Assembly: GCA_902604795.1 (NCBI GenBank)
Contig: CACKZV010000010.1
Coordinates: forward strand, 1-41,367
From: an uncultured Pelagibacteraceae bacterium
Lineage (GTDB): Bacteria > Pseudomonadota > Alphaproteobacteria > Pelagibacterales > Pelagibacteraceae
Direction of reading: 5' to 3'
Length of the DNA: 41,367 nucleotides
In this document: piece after piece, positions 41,303 through 41,367 of the stretch
Numbering within the stretch: position 1 is the first letter of the stretch
How the letters are laid out: each line of letters opens with the position of its first letter
Translations under genes and position numbers: made by a program
Notes under the pieces: model-generated
Seen by the model: only the letters and a program-made list of their open reading frames with translations
The model's database searches: none
What the model was told of the DNA's origin: nothing

Positions 41303-41367
41303 ATGAAATTTGAAGTTTTTTCACATGAAGATTTATATAAAATTAAAAAAAATGAAAGAAATAAAAA
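41303..41367 (+). CDS. Start of an unidentified gene, cut by window end
   Basis: An open frame from ATG 41303 (3 nt after the methyltransferase stop) reads MKFEVFSHEDLYKIKKNERN and continues out of the window. The position fits the operon, but 21 residues are too few to assign a family. It does not begin like HisH or HisF. Confidence 0.45.
   Translation, partial: MKFEVFSHEDLYKIKKNERNK

Noticed and set aside
1..41367. CRISPR array, tRNA/rRNA genes, transposases, integrases or insertion-sequence ends
   Set aside because: I read both strands for regularly spaced repeats, tRNA-like cloverleaf ends and DDE or recombinase motifs and recognised none; a covariance-model and repeat search would be needed to be certain.

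Overview
The window is one long surface-glycan (O-antigen or capsule-type) biosynthesis island in a very AT-rich bacterial genome. Coding is dense: genes are commonly 0-60 nt apart or overlap by 1-35 nt, lysine AAA codons dominate and A runs are long. This style (very low GC, minimal spacing, Lys/Asn/Ile-rich proteins) fits a streamlined marine bacterium such as SAR11/Pelagibacterales. That is inference from style; no rRNA, tRNA or housekeeping marker is present to prove it. I see no transposase, integrase, CRISPR array or RNA gene.

Layout. (A) 1-3432, plus strand: the 3' end of a SAM methyltransferase, then a translationally coupled thiamine-diphosphate E1 alpha / E1 beta pair and a medium-chain dehydrogenase, with no E2 or E3 partner. 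(B) 3459-5389, minus strand: two short-chain (SDR) sugar-nucleotide enzymes sharing a 4-nt overlap; one has an altered catalytic triad. (C) 5469-7630: a nucleotidyltransferase-PfkB kinase fusion and a SIS isomerase, an apparent heptose-1-phosphate type activation route. (D) 7631-8902, minus strand: a DegT/RfbH-like enzyme in which His replaces the PLP lysine, then a 328-bp divergent intergenic region. (E) 9231-13059: gmd and fcl (GDP-L-fucose or related sugar), coupled to a PglK/MsbA-type ABC flippase. (F) 13111-24685: the glycan assembly genes, including a divergent GT11-like fucosyltransferase, GT2, GNT-I-like and GT4 glycosyltransferases, two FkbM methyltransferases, an SDR and an O-antigen ligase/polymerase-type membrane protein. 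(G) 24733-27406: a second ABC flippase of identical length, paralogous to the first, and a DUF115/GT42-like protein. (H) 27412-41367: a second sugar module with a UDP-HexNAc 6-dehydrogenase, methyltransferases, a SpsF-type cytidylyltransferase, Gfo/Idh oxidoreductase, PLP aminotransferase, SDR, two different sugar N-formyltransferases flanking a NeuB-type synthase, a NodB deacetylase, a glutamine-hydrolysing asparagine synthase, a WbpG/PseA-like amidotransferase, an unrecognised 108-aa protein and another methyltransferase.

How it works together (inference). Regions A-E make activated sugars (a deoxy- or dideoxy-hexose from GDP-mannose, a heptose-like sugar, and an unknown product of the E1/dehydrogenase module). 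Region F joins, methylates and polymerises or ligates them, and the ABC flippases move lipid-linked glycan across the inner membrane. Region H probably makes a nonulosonic acid or related amino sugar whose nitrogens carry formyl and possibly amidine or amide groups. The least explained parts are the E2-less E1 module, the His-for-Lys DegT enzyme, the paired flippases, and the asparagine synthase / amidotransferase / 108-aa triad.
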